Assembly: GCA_022820545.1 (NCBI GenBank)
Contig: JAJEFG010000032.1
Span: forward strand, 1 to 64,000
Length of the DNA: 64,000 bases
Direction: 5' to 3'
Origin: Acidobacteriota bacterium
GTDB lineage: Bacteria > Acidobacteriota > Vicinamibacteria > Marinacidobacterales > Marinacidobacteraceae
Part shown: positions 27,466 to 36,188 of the stretch, one piece after another
How positions within the stretch are numbered: the stretch's first letter is position 1
Layout of the letters: each line of letters opens with the position of its first letter
Made by a program: the position numbers and the translations under genes
The notes under the pieces: generated by a model
Told to the model about the DNA's origin: nothing
The model's database searches: none
Seen by the model: only the letters and a program-made list of their open reading frames with translations

Positions 27466-29490
27466 TTGAACTCCCTGCTCTGGCTCATCCCGGTCCTTCC
27501 CGGGGTGGGTGCCGCGATCAACGGTCTCTTCGGAAACCGCCTCGGCAAGCGGCTCAGCGGCCTGCTCGCCTGCGGGTCGGTGGCCGCCTCCTTCCTGATC
27601 GCGCTGGGGTTCTTCTTCACGGTCTTCCTCGCCGAGGGCGGGGCGTCGGCCAGGGTCGAGCAGTCGCTCTTCTCCTGGATCCCGAGCATGGGGGTGGACT
27701 GGGCGTACCGCCTCGATTCGCTCTCGATGCTGATGACCCTGGTGGTCACCGGGATCGGCCTGCTGATCCACATCTACTCGCTCGGCTACATGAGCCACGA
27801 CGCGGGTTTCAGCCGGTTCTTCAGCTACCTGAACCTGTTCACCTTCTTCATGCTGAACCTGGTGCTGGGCGCGAACATGCTGCTCCTGTTCATCGGCTGG
27901 GAGGGAGTGGGGCTCTGCTCCTACCTGCTGATCGGGTTCTGGTTCGAGCGGCCGGCGGCGGCGCAGGCAGGGAAGAAGGCGTTCATCGTGAACCGGATCG
28001 GGGACGCCGGCTTCATCATGGCGGTGTTCCTCACCTTCGTCACCTTCGGGACGCTCGACTTCTACGGGGTGATGGGGCAGATCTCCGCTTCGGAGATGCA
28101 CGGCGGGGTGCTGACCGCGATCGGGGTGCTGCTCTTCGTCGGCGCCGCCGGCAAGTCCGCGCAGATTCCCCTCTACGTCTGGTTGCCGGACGCGATGGAG
28201 GGCCCGACCCCGGTCTCCGCGCTGATCCACGCGGCGACCATGGTGACCGCGGGCGTCTACATGGTGGCCCGCAGCGGCGTCCTCTTCTCGCACGCTCCGG
28301 CGGCGATGGCGCTGGTCGCCACGATCGGGGCCCTGACCGCGATCTTCGCGGCGTCCATCGCGCTCTTCCAGAACGACATCAAGAAGGTCCTCGCCTACTC
28401 GACCGTCTCGCAGCTCGGCTACATGTTCCTGGGCGCGGGCGTCGGGGCCTTCGCGGCGGCGATCTTCCACCTGATGACCCACGCCTTCTTCAAGGCCTGC
28501 CTCTTCCTCGGTTCCGGCAGCGTGATCCACACCATGGAGCACGCCGAACACGCCTCCGGCGGGCATCGCCACTACACCGAGATGCAGGACATGCGGAACA
28601 TGGGCGGCCTCGCCCGTCACATGCCCCGGACCGCGTACACCTTCATGATCGCGACCGTCGCGATCGCCGGGATTCCGCCGCTCGCCGGGTTCTTCAGCAA
28701 GGACGAGATCCTCTGGAAGACCTTCGAGGGCGGCCACTTCGCCCTCTGGGCGCTCGCCGCGGCGGCCGCCGCGATGACCGCCTTCTACATGAGCCGCCAG
28801 GTGATCATGACCTTCTGGGGCGACTTCCGGGGCGGCGCGGCGATGGAGAAGCACCTCCACGAGTCGGCGCCCTCTATGACCGTCCCGCTGATCGTCCTGG
28901 CGGCCGGCTCGGTGGTCGCCGGCTTCGTCGGCGTCCCCGCGGCGCTCGGCGGGGCGAACCGCATCGAGCACTTCCTCGAGCCCGCCATCTACGTCGGCGG
29001 TCACGGCCCGGCCCCGATCCCCCACGCCTCCTACGCCGTGGAGTACGCCCTGATGGGGCTTTCGGTGGCGCTGGCGGCCGCCGGAATCTTCTACGCCTAC
29101 CGCCGCTACTGGACCGGACCGACGCGGGACTCGGCGCTCGCCGGGAGCCGCGCCTACCGCACGCTGCTCAACAAGTACTACGTGGACGAGATCTACGACG
29201 CGACCGCCGTCTCCGGCACGGTGCGCGGCGGCGAGGGCCTCTTCCGCTTCGACCAGAAGGTGGTGGACGGGGCCGTGAACGGTTCCGCGTCGCTCACCCG
29301 CCTCGGCGGGGACCTTTCCGATCTGAGCGATCAGAACCTCGTGGACCGGGCCGTGAACCTGGTCGCCGAAATCCTGGCCGCCGCCTCCACGCGGTTCCGG
29401 CGGCTCCAGACCGGGCTGTTCCAGAACTACGCCCTTCTCATGCTGTTCGCCGTGGTCCTGCTCGCCGGGGCCCTCACCCTGTGGAGTTGA
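27466..29490 (+). CDS. nuoL: NADH-quinone oxidoreductase subunit L
   Basis: YMSHDAGFSRFFSYLNLFTFFMLNLVLGANMLLLFIGWEGVGLCSYLLIGFW; antiporter-like core motifs. Confidence 0.93.
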   Translation: MNSLLWLIPVLPGVGAAINGLFGNRLGKRLSGLLACGSVAASFLIALGFFFTVFLAEGGASARVEQSLFSWIPSMGVDWAYRLDSLSMLMTLVVTGIGLLIHIYSLGYMSHDAGFSRFFSYLNLFTFFMLNLVLGANMLLLFIGWEGVGLCSYLLIGFWFERPAAAQAGKKAFIVNRIGDAGFIMAVFLTFVTFGTLDFYGVMGQISASEMHGGVLTAIGVLLFVGAAGKSAQIPLYVWLPDAMEGPTPVSALIHAATMVTAGVYMVARSGVLFSHAPAAMALVATIGALTAIFAASIALFQNDIKKVLAYSTVSQLGYMFLGAGVGAFAAAIFHLMTHAFFKACLFLGSGSVIHTMEHAEHASGGHRHYTEMQDMRNMGGLARHMPRTAYTFMIATVAIAGIPPLAGFFSKDEILWKTFEGGHFALWALAAAAAAMTAFYMSRQVIMTFWGDFRGGAAMEKHLHESAPSMTVPLIVLAAGSVVAGFVGVPAALGGANRIEHFLEPAIYVGGHGPAPIPHASYAVEYALMGLSVALAAAGIFYAYRRYWTGPTRDSALAGSRAYRTLLNKYYVDEIYDATAVSGTVRGGEGLFRFDQKVVDGAVNGSASLTRLGGDLSDLSDQNLVDRAVNLVAEILAAASTRFRRLQTGLFQNYALLMLFAVVLLAGALTLWS

Positions 29491-29531
29491 CCGTAGTCCG
29501 CGACTAGCGCCGCCCACTCCGGATAAGCCGA

Positions 29532-31121
29532 ATGTTCGAGAACAACCCCTTCAACTTCCCGATCCTTTCGCTGGTGGTCTTCTTCCCGGCGATCGCGGCG
29601 CTCTTCATCCTGTTCTTCGTCAAGAAGACCGACGAGGACCGGATCCGCTGGCTCGCGAACGGCGCGGCGCTCATCGGGTTCCTGATCTCGCTGCCGCTGT
29701 GGTTCGCGTTCGACGCGGCCGGGCCGCAGTTCCAGTTCGGAGAGCGCTACGAGTGGATCCCGAGCATCGGCGTCGAATACAACCTCGGCCTCGACGGGAT
29801 CAGCCTGCTGCTGGTCCTGATGACCACGCTGCTCGGCTTCATCGCCATCCTGTCGTCCTGGAAGGCGGTCACCGAGCGGGTCAAGCAGTACTACGTCTTC
29901 CTGCTGCTGCTGCAGACCGGAATGCTCGGCGTCTTCGTCGCGCTCGACTTCTTCCTCTTCTACGTGTTCTGGGAAGTGATGCTGGTCCCGATGTACTTCC
30001 TGATCGGGGTCTGGGGCGGCCCGAGGAAGCTCTACGCGGCCATCAAGTTCTTCCTCTACACGCTGGTGGGCAGCGTCCTGATGCTGCTCGGCATCCTGGC
30101 GCTCTATTTCGCCCACCACGGGGCGACCGGCGAATACACCTTCGACCTGCTCCGCCTCATGGAGACCTCATACGCGTCGGGTCTCCAGTTCTGGGTGTTC
30201 CTCGCCTTCTTCATCGGGTTCGCGATCAAGGTCCCGATGTTCCCGTTCCACACCTGGCTTCCGGACGCCCACGTCGAGGCGCCCACCGCCGGCTCGGTGA
30301 TCCTGGCCGGGGTGCTGCTGAAGATGGGGACCTACGGTTTCGTGCGGTTCTCGATTCCGCTCCTGCCGGAAGCGAGCCGCGAAGCGGTGTGGTGGGTCGC
30401 CACCCTCGCGATCATCGGGATCATCTACGGAGCGCTGGTCGCTCTCGTGCAGAAGGACTGGAAGAGCCTCGTCGCCTACAGCTCGGTGAGCCACCTCGGG
30501 TTCGTGATGCTCGGCGTCTTCGCCCTGAACACCCTGGGGCTCGAGGGCGGCATCCTCCAGATGATCAACCACGGTCTCTCCACCGGGGGACTCTTCCTGC
30601 TCGTCGGCATCATGTACGAGCAGCGCCACACCCGGGACATCGCGGCCTACGGCGGGATCGCCAAGGTGGTGCCGAAGTACGCGGCGCTCTTCCTGATCAT
30701 CGCGCTCGCCTCCATGGGTCTTCCCATGCTGAACGGGTTCATCGGCGAGTTCCTGATCCTGCAGGGCGTCTTCCAGGTGGACTGGGTGTACGCCGCGTTC
30801 GCCGTCTCCGGAATCGTGCTCGGCGCCGCGTATCTGCTGTGGCTCTACCAGCGGGTCATGTTCGGCAAGCTGGACAAGGAAGAGAACAAGTCGCTCGCCG
30901 ACGTGACCAGCCGCGAGAACGCCACCCTGGTCCCGATCGTCGCGCTCTGCATCTTCATCGGCGTCTATCCCAAGCCGTTCCTCGACAAGCTCGCCGTTCC
31001 GGTGGCCGCCATCGTCGAGCGCGTCTCTCCCGAGAGCGCGCAGACCGCCGAGGCGCCGCCGCTGCCGGCCGAGCTGGAGGAGGAGCTTCGGGACGCCGCT
31101 CCCGTTCCGAGCGACGACTGA
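29532..31121 (+). CDS. nuoM: NADH-quinone oxidoreductase subunit M
   Basis: FWEVMLVPMYFLIGVWGGPRKLYAAIKFFLYTLVGS, FAIKVPMFPFHTWLPDAHVEAPTAGSVILAGVLLKMGTYG. Confidence 0.94.
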   Translation: MFENNPFNFPILSLVVFFPAIAALFILFFVKKTDEDRIRWLANGAALIGFLISLPLWFAFDAAGPQFQFGERYEWIPSIGVEYNLGLDGISLLLVLMTTLLGFIAILSSWKAVTERVKQYYVFLLLLQTGMLGVFVALDFFLFYVFWEVMLVPMYFLIGVWGGPRKLYAAIKFFLYTLVGSVLMLLGILALYFAHHGATGEYTFDLLRLMETSYASGLQFWVFLAFFIGFAIKVPMFPFHTWLPDAHVEAPTAGSVILAGVLLKMGTYGFVRFSIPLLPEASREAVWWVATLAIIGIIYGALVALVQKDWKSLVAYSSVSHLGFVMLGVFALNTLGLEGGILQMINHGLSTGGLFLLVGIMYEQRHTRDIAAYGGIAKVVPKYAALFLIIALASMGLPMLNGFIGEFLILQGVFQVDWVYAAFAVSGIVLGAAYLLWLYQRVMFGKLDKEENKSLADVTSRENATLVPIVALCIFIGVYPKPFLDKLAVPVAAIVERVSPESAQTAEAPPLPAELEEELRDAAPVPSDD

Positions 31122-31163
31122 GCCAGCACTTCACCGGTCCCTGCTGGCGGGAGACCTCCGCCC

Positions 31164-31421
31164 GTGACGGGCGAGCCGCCGGTGGCGCCGCGCGCCCGGT
31201 TGTTGACCTTGCTGAGCCTCGGCTTTTCGGTGCCCATGGCGATCGTCATCGGTGGCGGAGCCGGCTGGCTGCTCGACCGCTGGCTCGGGACGGCGCCGTG
31301 GCTCTTCCTGGTTTTCCTGGCCTTCGGGATCGTCGCCGGCCTCCGGAACGTGGTCCGGGCCGCCTCGGCGGTAGCGGACAGCGACGCGCCGCCTGAGGAT
31401 TCGGGCGGAGAGGGCTCGTGA
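31164..31421 (+). CDS. AtpZ/AtpI-type F0F1 ATPase accessory subunit
   Basis: Two-TM protein with GGGAGWLLDRWLGTAPWLFLVFLAFGIVAGLRNVVR; immediately upstream of atpB cluster. Confidence 0.75.
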   Translation: MTGEPPVAPRARLLTLLSLGFSVPMAIVIGGGAGWLLDRWLGTAPWLFLVFLAFGIVAGLRNVVRAASAVADSDAPPEDSGGEGS

Positions 31422-31864
31422 CGGATTCGGGGAAGCCGGCGGAAGTGGGCCGCGAAGAGCGGCTCACGCGGCGGGCGCTCGCCCTCGGAGCGGCCGCCGC
31501 GCTGATCGCACTCGCTTTCGGCCCCCGCATCGGGCTCTCGGTGCTGGGCGGGGCCACCATCTCCGTCCTCAACATCGTCGCGCTCCGCCGGGTGGCCGCC
31601 GGTCTGACCGCCGACCACTCCGCCCGGTCGGCCATCGTGCTGGCCGCGCTTACCGGGGTTCGTTATCTCTTGCTCGGCGGCGCGCTGGTTGCGATAATTG
31701 CCGTCTGGAACGCCGACGTGATCGGCGTCGTGTGCGGGTTGGGCGCGCCGAACCTGGCCGTCCTGCTGGAACTGCGAAACGGGGGCCTCCGGGGCCTTCG
31801 TGCACCGCAGGCCTCTCCTCCCCCGGATGATCCGGAGGACAGGGAGAACCCGCCAGGCATCTGA
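31418..31864 (+). CDS. ATP synthase protein I-like membrane protein
   Basis: Short multi-TM protein (GGATISVLNIVALRRVAAG) between atpZ-like gene and atpB. Confidence 0.6.
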   Translation: MTDSGKPAEVGREERLTRRALALGAAAALIALAFGPRIGLSVLGGATISVLNIVALRRVAAGLTADHSARSAIVLAALTGVRYLLLGGALVAIIAVWNADVIGVVCGLGAPNLAVLLELRNGGLRGLRAPQASPPPDDPEDRENPPGI

Positions 31865-31887
31865 ACGCACGTACTCCCGGCCCGACC

Positions 31888-32577
31888 ATGGAAATCCACC
31901 ACTACTCAGCCTTCACCCTCTGGATCGAGGAGTGGTTCCATGTCCATCCGCCGGACCACGTCGTGATGGCGGTCTTCGTGGCGCTTTTCCTGTCCGGGTT
32001 CGCGATCTTTTTCCGCCGCCGGATCTCGGTGGAGAACCCCGGCCGGCTCCAGTTGATCCTCGAGGCGCTCGTCGGGGGCCTGCTCTCGCTCCTGCGCGAG
32101 AACGTGGGTCCGAAAGGCCGGCGGTTCCTCGGCCTGGTGGGCACGCTCGCCCTCTTCATCTGGATCAGCAATCTGTGCGGGCTGGTGCCCTATCTCTCAT
32201 CCCCCACGGTGAGCATCAACATGCCGGTGGGATGCGCGATCGTCGCGTTCCTCTACTACAACTACCAGGGGATCCGGGCCCACGGAGCGAAGAAGTACTT
32301 CGCCCACTTCCTCGGGCCGAGCCCCTGGCTCGCGATCGTGATGCTGCCGGTCGAGATCATCAGCCATGTCAGCCGCATCCTCTCGCTTTCGGTCCGCCTC
32401 TTCGGAAACATCTTCGGTGAAGAGCTGGTCGTCATCGTGCTGGCGTTCCTGATCCCGTTCGTGGTGCCGCTCCCGATGATGGCCTTTGGCGTCTTCGGCA
32501 GCACGCTGCAGGCATTCGTCTTCACCATGCTCACTGTCATCTATCTCGGCGGCGCGGTCGCGGCCGAGGAACATTGA
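31888..32577 (+). CDS. atpB: F0F1 ATP synthase subunit a
   Basis: EIISHVSRILSLSVRLFGNIFGEELVVIVL with the essential Arg. Confidence 0.93.
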   Translation: MEIHHYSAFTLWIEEWFHVHPPDHVVMAVFVALFLSGFAIFFRRRISVENPGRLQLILEALVGGLLSLLRENVGPKGRRFLGLVGTLALFIWISNLCGLVPYLSSPTVSINMPVGCAIVAFLYYNYQGIRAHGAKKYFAHFLGPSPWLAIVMLPVEIISHVSRILSLSVRLFGNIFGEELVVIVLAFLIPFVVPLPMMAFGVFGSTLQAFVFTMLTVIYLGGAVAAEEH

Positions 32578-32612
32578 TTCGGCCGCGTAATCAGTTCAAG
32601 GAGAAAAGAATC

Positions 32613-32936
32613 GTGTCCAAGAAGTTTCGGACGACCCTGCTGGCTGGCTTCGGCGTGCTCGCCGCGTCCCCGGCCTTCGCCCAAGGGGCCTGGGATCCGG
32701 TAGTCAGCCAGTGGGCGCTGATCTCGGCGGGTGGCGCGATCGCCATCGCCGCCGCCTTCGGCGCCACGGCGCAGGGACGCGCGGTGGTCGGCGCCTGCGA
32801 GAGCCTCGCCCGGAACCCCGGCGCCGCGCCGCAGATCCGGTTCTCGCTGCTTCTCGGCCTGGTGCTGATCGAGTCCCTCGTCATCTACGCCTTCGTCACC
32901 GCGCTGATCATCTTCTTCGTTCTCTGGAACGGCTGA
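32613..32936 (+). CDS. atpE: F0F1 ATP synthase subunit c with N-terminal signal-like extension
   Basis: GACESLARNPGAAPQIRFSLLLGLVLIESLVIYAFVTALIIFFVLWNG; GTG start at 32613 with upstream AAGGAG. Confidence 0.93.
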   Translation: MSKKFRTTLLAGFGVLAASPAFAQGAWDPVVSQWALISAGGAIAIAAAFGATAQGRAVVGACESLARNPGAAPQIRFSLLLGLVLIESLVIYAFVTALIIFFVLWNG

Positions 32937-32989
32937 GTCCGAACTGGTGTGGAACGGGCACTGGCCCGTTCCACTCCAGTCGGACTCAG
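32933..32989 (+). terminator. Long imperfect hairpin overlapping the atpE stop codon
   Basis: Core GTGGAACGGGC-actg-GCCCGTTCCAC (32949-32974), extended by TGAGTCCGAACTGG / CCAGTCGGACTCA; no U-tract seen. Confidence 0.6.
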
Positions 32990-32991
32990 TT

Positions 32992-33040
32992 CGGAGCGCC
33001 GGCCTCTGGCCGGCATCGACCGCCGGGAGGCGGTCGAAAC
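32992..33040 (+). repeat. REP-like two-hairpin element, copy 5
   Basis: cggagcgccggcctctggccggcaTCGACCGCCgggaGGCGGTCGAaac. Confidence 0.78.
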
Positions 33041-33074
33041 CGCCTGCGTCAGGCCCTCGCACGGCGTCCGCGGC

Positions 33075-33130
33075 TTGGAGCGCCGCCCTCCGGCTGTCAT
33101 GGCCGTACGCGTGCGATAGCCGCGTGCCGC
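33075..33130 (+). repeat. Degenerate REP-like element
   Basis: ttggagcgccgccctccggctgtcatggccgtacgcgtgcgatagccgcg; resembles the family but stems are imperfect. Confidence 0.4.
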
Positions 33131-33148
33131 GCCGCTGGATCAAGGGTT

Positions 33149-33197
33149 GTTTCGCCTCCCTTCGGTCGGCGATGCCAGCCGGAGGCTGGCGCTCCGA
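33149..33197 (-). repeat. REP-like two-hairpin element, copy 6, inverted relative to copy 5
   Basis: Reverse complement: cggagcgccagcctccggctggcatcgccgaccgaagggaggcgaaac; second stem partly decayed. Confidence 0.7.
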
Positions 33198-33215
33198 GAC
33201 TGGTAGGGTGAACCC

Positions 33216-34289
33216 ATGGTCCGCCCCTTCCGCTGGGACTCCGAGCGCAAGGTCCTCCACCTCCTGGACCAGCGCCGGCTCCCCTCCGAGGAGACGTGGA
33301 TCGAGTGCGCCGAAGCGGACCAGGTTGGGGACGCGATCCGCGAGATGGTCGTTCGCGGGGCCCCGGCCATCGGCATCGCGGCCGCGTACGCGCTGGTGCT
33401 GGGGTTCGTCCGTGACGCCGGGGACTCGCCCGCGGCCCGGTTCGAGGACCTGGCCGCCGGACTGCTGAATACCCGGCCCACCGCCGTCAACCTGGGGGCC
33501 GCTATCGCGCGCATGCGCACCCGGCTGGAAGCGCTCTCCAGCGCTTCGGCCGCGGAACGGGTTCGCGGACTGGAGGCGGAGGCGGACCGGATCGCCGCCG
33601 AGGACCTGCAGGCGAACCGCCGCCTTGGCGCGCTCGGCGCCGGCCTGCTGCCTCGCGAGGGGCCAGCCCGCGTCCTGACCCACTGCAACGCGGGAAGCCT
33701 CGCCACCTCGGGCTACGGGACCGCCCTCGGCGTCGTCCGGGCGCTGGTCGAGTCGGGCCGCGAGGTGCAGGTATTTGCCCCCGAAACCCGGCCCTATCTG
33801 CAGGGCGCCCGGCTCACCGCCTGGGAACTGATGGCGGACCAAATCCCGGTCACCCTCGTCACCGACGGAATGGTTGGTTCCCTGCTCGCCGGCGGGGACA
33901 TGGACGCCGTCATCGTGGGCGCCGATCGGATCGCGGCGAACGGGGATTCCGCCAACAAGATCGGCACCTACCAGGCTGCGGTCCTCGCGAAGGAACACGG
34001 CGTGCCGTTCCTGGTGGCCGCGCCCTTTTCGAGCGTGGATCTCGAGACGCCCACCGGTGCGGAGATCCCCATCGAGGAACGCCAGCCCGAGGAAATCGTG
34101 GAGATCGCCGGAAGGCGGATCGCCCCGGAGGGCGTTCCCGTCTGGAATCCGGCCTTCGACGTGACTCCGGCCCGCTACATCACCGCGATCGTCACGGAAC
34201 GGGGCGTCGCCCGCCCGCCTTTCGCGGCATCCCTCGCCCGTTTTGCCGCGACTCCCGGAAACGCGCCAGCAGATATGACAGCGATTTGA
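33216..34289 (+). CDS. mtnA: S-methyl-5-thioribose-1-phosphate isomerase
   Basis: MVVRGAPAIGIAAAYALVLG, LTHCNAGSLATSGYGTALGVVRA, VGADRIAANGDSANKIGTYQAAVLAKEHGVPFLVAAP. Confidence 0.92.
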   Translation: MVRPFRWDSERKVLHLLDQRRLPSEETWIECAEADQVGDAIREMVVRGAPAIGIAAAYALVLGFVRDAGDSPAARFEDLAAGLLNTRPTAVNLGAAIARMRTRLEALSSASAAERVRGLEAEADRIAAEDLQANRRLGALGAGLLPREGPARVLTHCNAGSLATSGYGTALGVVRALVESGREVQVFAPETRPYLQGARLTAWELMADQIPVTLVTDGMVGSLLAGGDMDAVIVGADRIAANGDSANKIGTYQAAVLAKEHGVPFLVAAPFSSVDLETPTGAEIPIEERQPEEIVEIAGRRIAPEGVPVWNPAFDVTPARYITAIVTERGVARPPFAASLARFAATPGNAPADMTAI

Positions 34290-34326
34290 TAACGTATCGA
34301 TGTCAAACCGCTGCGGAGGTGCTGTC

Positions 34327-35034
34327 ATGGGTAACCTTACGATCCGAAACTTGGCCGATTCTGTAATTCAGGCGCTCAAGGCGGAGGCCAGGGCGAACGA
34401 ACGTTCGATGGAAGCCGAGGCTCGCCGCGCGCTGACCGAGCGATTCGACCGGATCCAGCGGATGGTTCGGCTTCGGGAGCGCACCGATGCGCTTTCGCGG
34501 GCCACCGAAGGGATTCCACAAACCGATAGCGTCCTGCTGCTGCGCGAAGACCGAACGAGCCTGAAGGAGAAGTCAGTTGCCGAACTCCTCGCTCTCCAAG
34601 TCGCGGTCTTGAAGAAGCTGCGCGCGCGCAGAGTGCTGAGAACGGAGAACAATCCGACCGGCGATCTTGCGGAGTACCTGTTTTGCGCCGCCTACGGGTG
34701 GGAACATGAACCCGGGAAAGCGCTTGATGCGACAGACGCGGATGGCAAGCGGTACCAGATCAAGGGACGCCGCCTCGCTCGCCGCGATTCCTCTCGGCAG
34801 CTTTCGGCAATCCGCGATCTCGACGGGTTCGACATCCTTGCCGCGGTGCTATTCGACGAAAACTACCGCGTGGTGCGGGCGGCCCTGATCCCGGTCGGCG
34901 TCGTTCGCGACCATTCCAAGTACGCCGAGCACACAAACAGTCACACGTTCCTTCTGCAGGACCAGGTGTGGGACGCGCCCGATGTCATCGACGCCACGGA
35001 TTGTCTCCGGGTGCAGGAAGCGCTCTATTCTTGA
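34327..35034 (+). CDS. FitA-like RHH domain fused to DUF6998-like putative nuclease domain
   Basis: MGNLTIRNLADSVIQALKAEARANERSMEAEARRALTERF (RHH) then GDLAEYLFCAAYGW...ALDATDADGKRYQIKGRRLARRDSSRQLSAIRDLDGFDILAAVLFDENYRVVRAALIP. Confidence 0.72.
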   Translation: MGNLTIRNLADSVIQALKAEARANERSMEAEARRALTERFDRIQRMVRLRERTDALSRATEGIPQTDSVLLLREDRTSLKEKSVAELLALQVAVLKKLRARRVLRTENNPTGDLAEYLFCAAYGWEHEPGKALDATDADGKRYQIKGRRLARRDSSRQLSAIRDLDGFDILAAVLFDENYRVVRAALIPVGVVRDHSKYAEHTNSHTFLLQDQVWDAPDVIDATDCLRVQEALYS

Positions 35035-35121
35035 TTCGGGATCCAGGATGCCAGCGTACCGTCGTTGCACGTTGAGGCAGCAGGGGTACGACCGGCTACT
35101 CGACGCTGCTCCATAACTGCC

Positions 35122-36186
35122 ATGCTCATCCTCGGCATCGAGACCTCCTGCGACGAGACCTCGGCGGCAGTGGTCCAGGACGGCCGGCGCATCCTGTCGA
35201 ACGTCGTCTCGTCCCAGGTTGCCCAGCACGCGCAGTTCGGAGGGGTGGTGCCCGAGATCGCTTCCCGGCAGCACCTCCTCAACCTGTCGCCGGTGGTGCG
35301 GCAAGCGCTGAGCGAGGCCGAGGTTGGCCTCGATGACATCGAGGCGGTGGCGGTCACGAACGGTCCGGGCCTCATCGGAGCCCTGCTTGCCGGCGTCTCC
35401 TTCGCCAAGGCGTTTGCCTTCGCGCGCGGGATTCCGCTCGTGGGCGTGGACCACATCGAAGGGCACATCCGGGCTTGCTACCTCGAAGGCGGCGAGGTTC
35501 CCCATCCCGCGCTCGCGCTCGTGGTCTCCGGGGGGCACACGAACCTCTTCCTGCTCGAGGCCGAGAGTTCCTACCGGTTGCTCGGCAAGACCCGCGACGA
35601 CGCGGCGGGGGAGGCCTACGACAAGCTCGCCAAGCGGCTCGGGCTCGGGTACCCGGGGGGTCCGATCCTCGACCGGTTGGCGCAGCGCGGCAATGCGAGC
35701 CGCCACCTCTTCTCGCTCCCGCACTTTTCGGACGGGGCAAAGCTGGACTTCAGTTTCTCGGGCCTCAAGACCCAGGTTCTCCGGCTCATCGAGCACGAGG
35801 GCATCGAGCCGCTCGCCGAGGGCGACGATCCTTTCGCCCGCGAAGACCTCCGCGACCTCGCCGCCAGCTTCCAGTCGGCGGTCGTCCGCGCCCTGCGCCG
35901 GTCGGTGGACCGGGCGCTTCGCATGTTCGAGGTGAAGGCCGTGCTGTTGACCGGCGGGGTCGCCGCCAACTCGGCCCTGCGGGCCAACTTCCAGACGCTC
36001 GGCGAGGAGCGCGGCCTGCCGGTCTTCTATCCCACCATCGCCCTCTCCACCGACAACGCCGCCATGATCGCGGCGGCCGGTCACCTGGCGCTTCTCCGCG
36101 GCGAGACCGCGGGCCCCGATCTCACCGCGGATACCGAACTGCGGCTCGGCGAGACCGGGCCACGCCGGTCCCGGCGCCACCGCTGA
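35122..36186 (+). CDS. tsaD: tRNA N6-adenosine threonylcarbamoyltransferase
   Basis: MLILGIETSCDETSAAVV, GVVPEIASRQHL, VDHIEGHIRA, VVSGGHTNLFL. Confidence 0.95.
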   Translation: MLILGIETSCDETSAAVVQDGRRILSNVVSSQVAQHAQFGGVVPEIASRQHLLNLSPVVRQALSEAEVGLDDIEAVAVTNGPGLIGALLAGVSFAKAFAFARGIPLVGVDHIEGHIRACYLEGGEVPHPALALVVSGGHTNLFLLEAESSYRLLGKTRDDAAGEAYDKLAKRLGLGYPGGPILDRLAQRGNASRHLFSLPHFSDGAKLDFSFSGLKTQVLRLIEHEGIEPLAEGDDPFAREDLRDLAASFQSAVVRALRRSVDRALRMFEVKAVLLTGGVAANSALRANFQTLGEERGLPVFYPTIALSTDNAAMIAAAGHLALLRGETAGPDLTADTELRLGETGPRRSRRHR

Positions 36187-36188
36187 TC

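Noticed and set aside
27253-29517. Long - strand ORF (754 aa) opposite nuoL
   Set aside because: Acidic/His-rich antisense shadow of membrane-protein codons.
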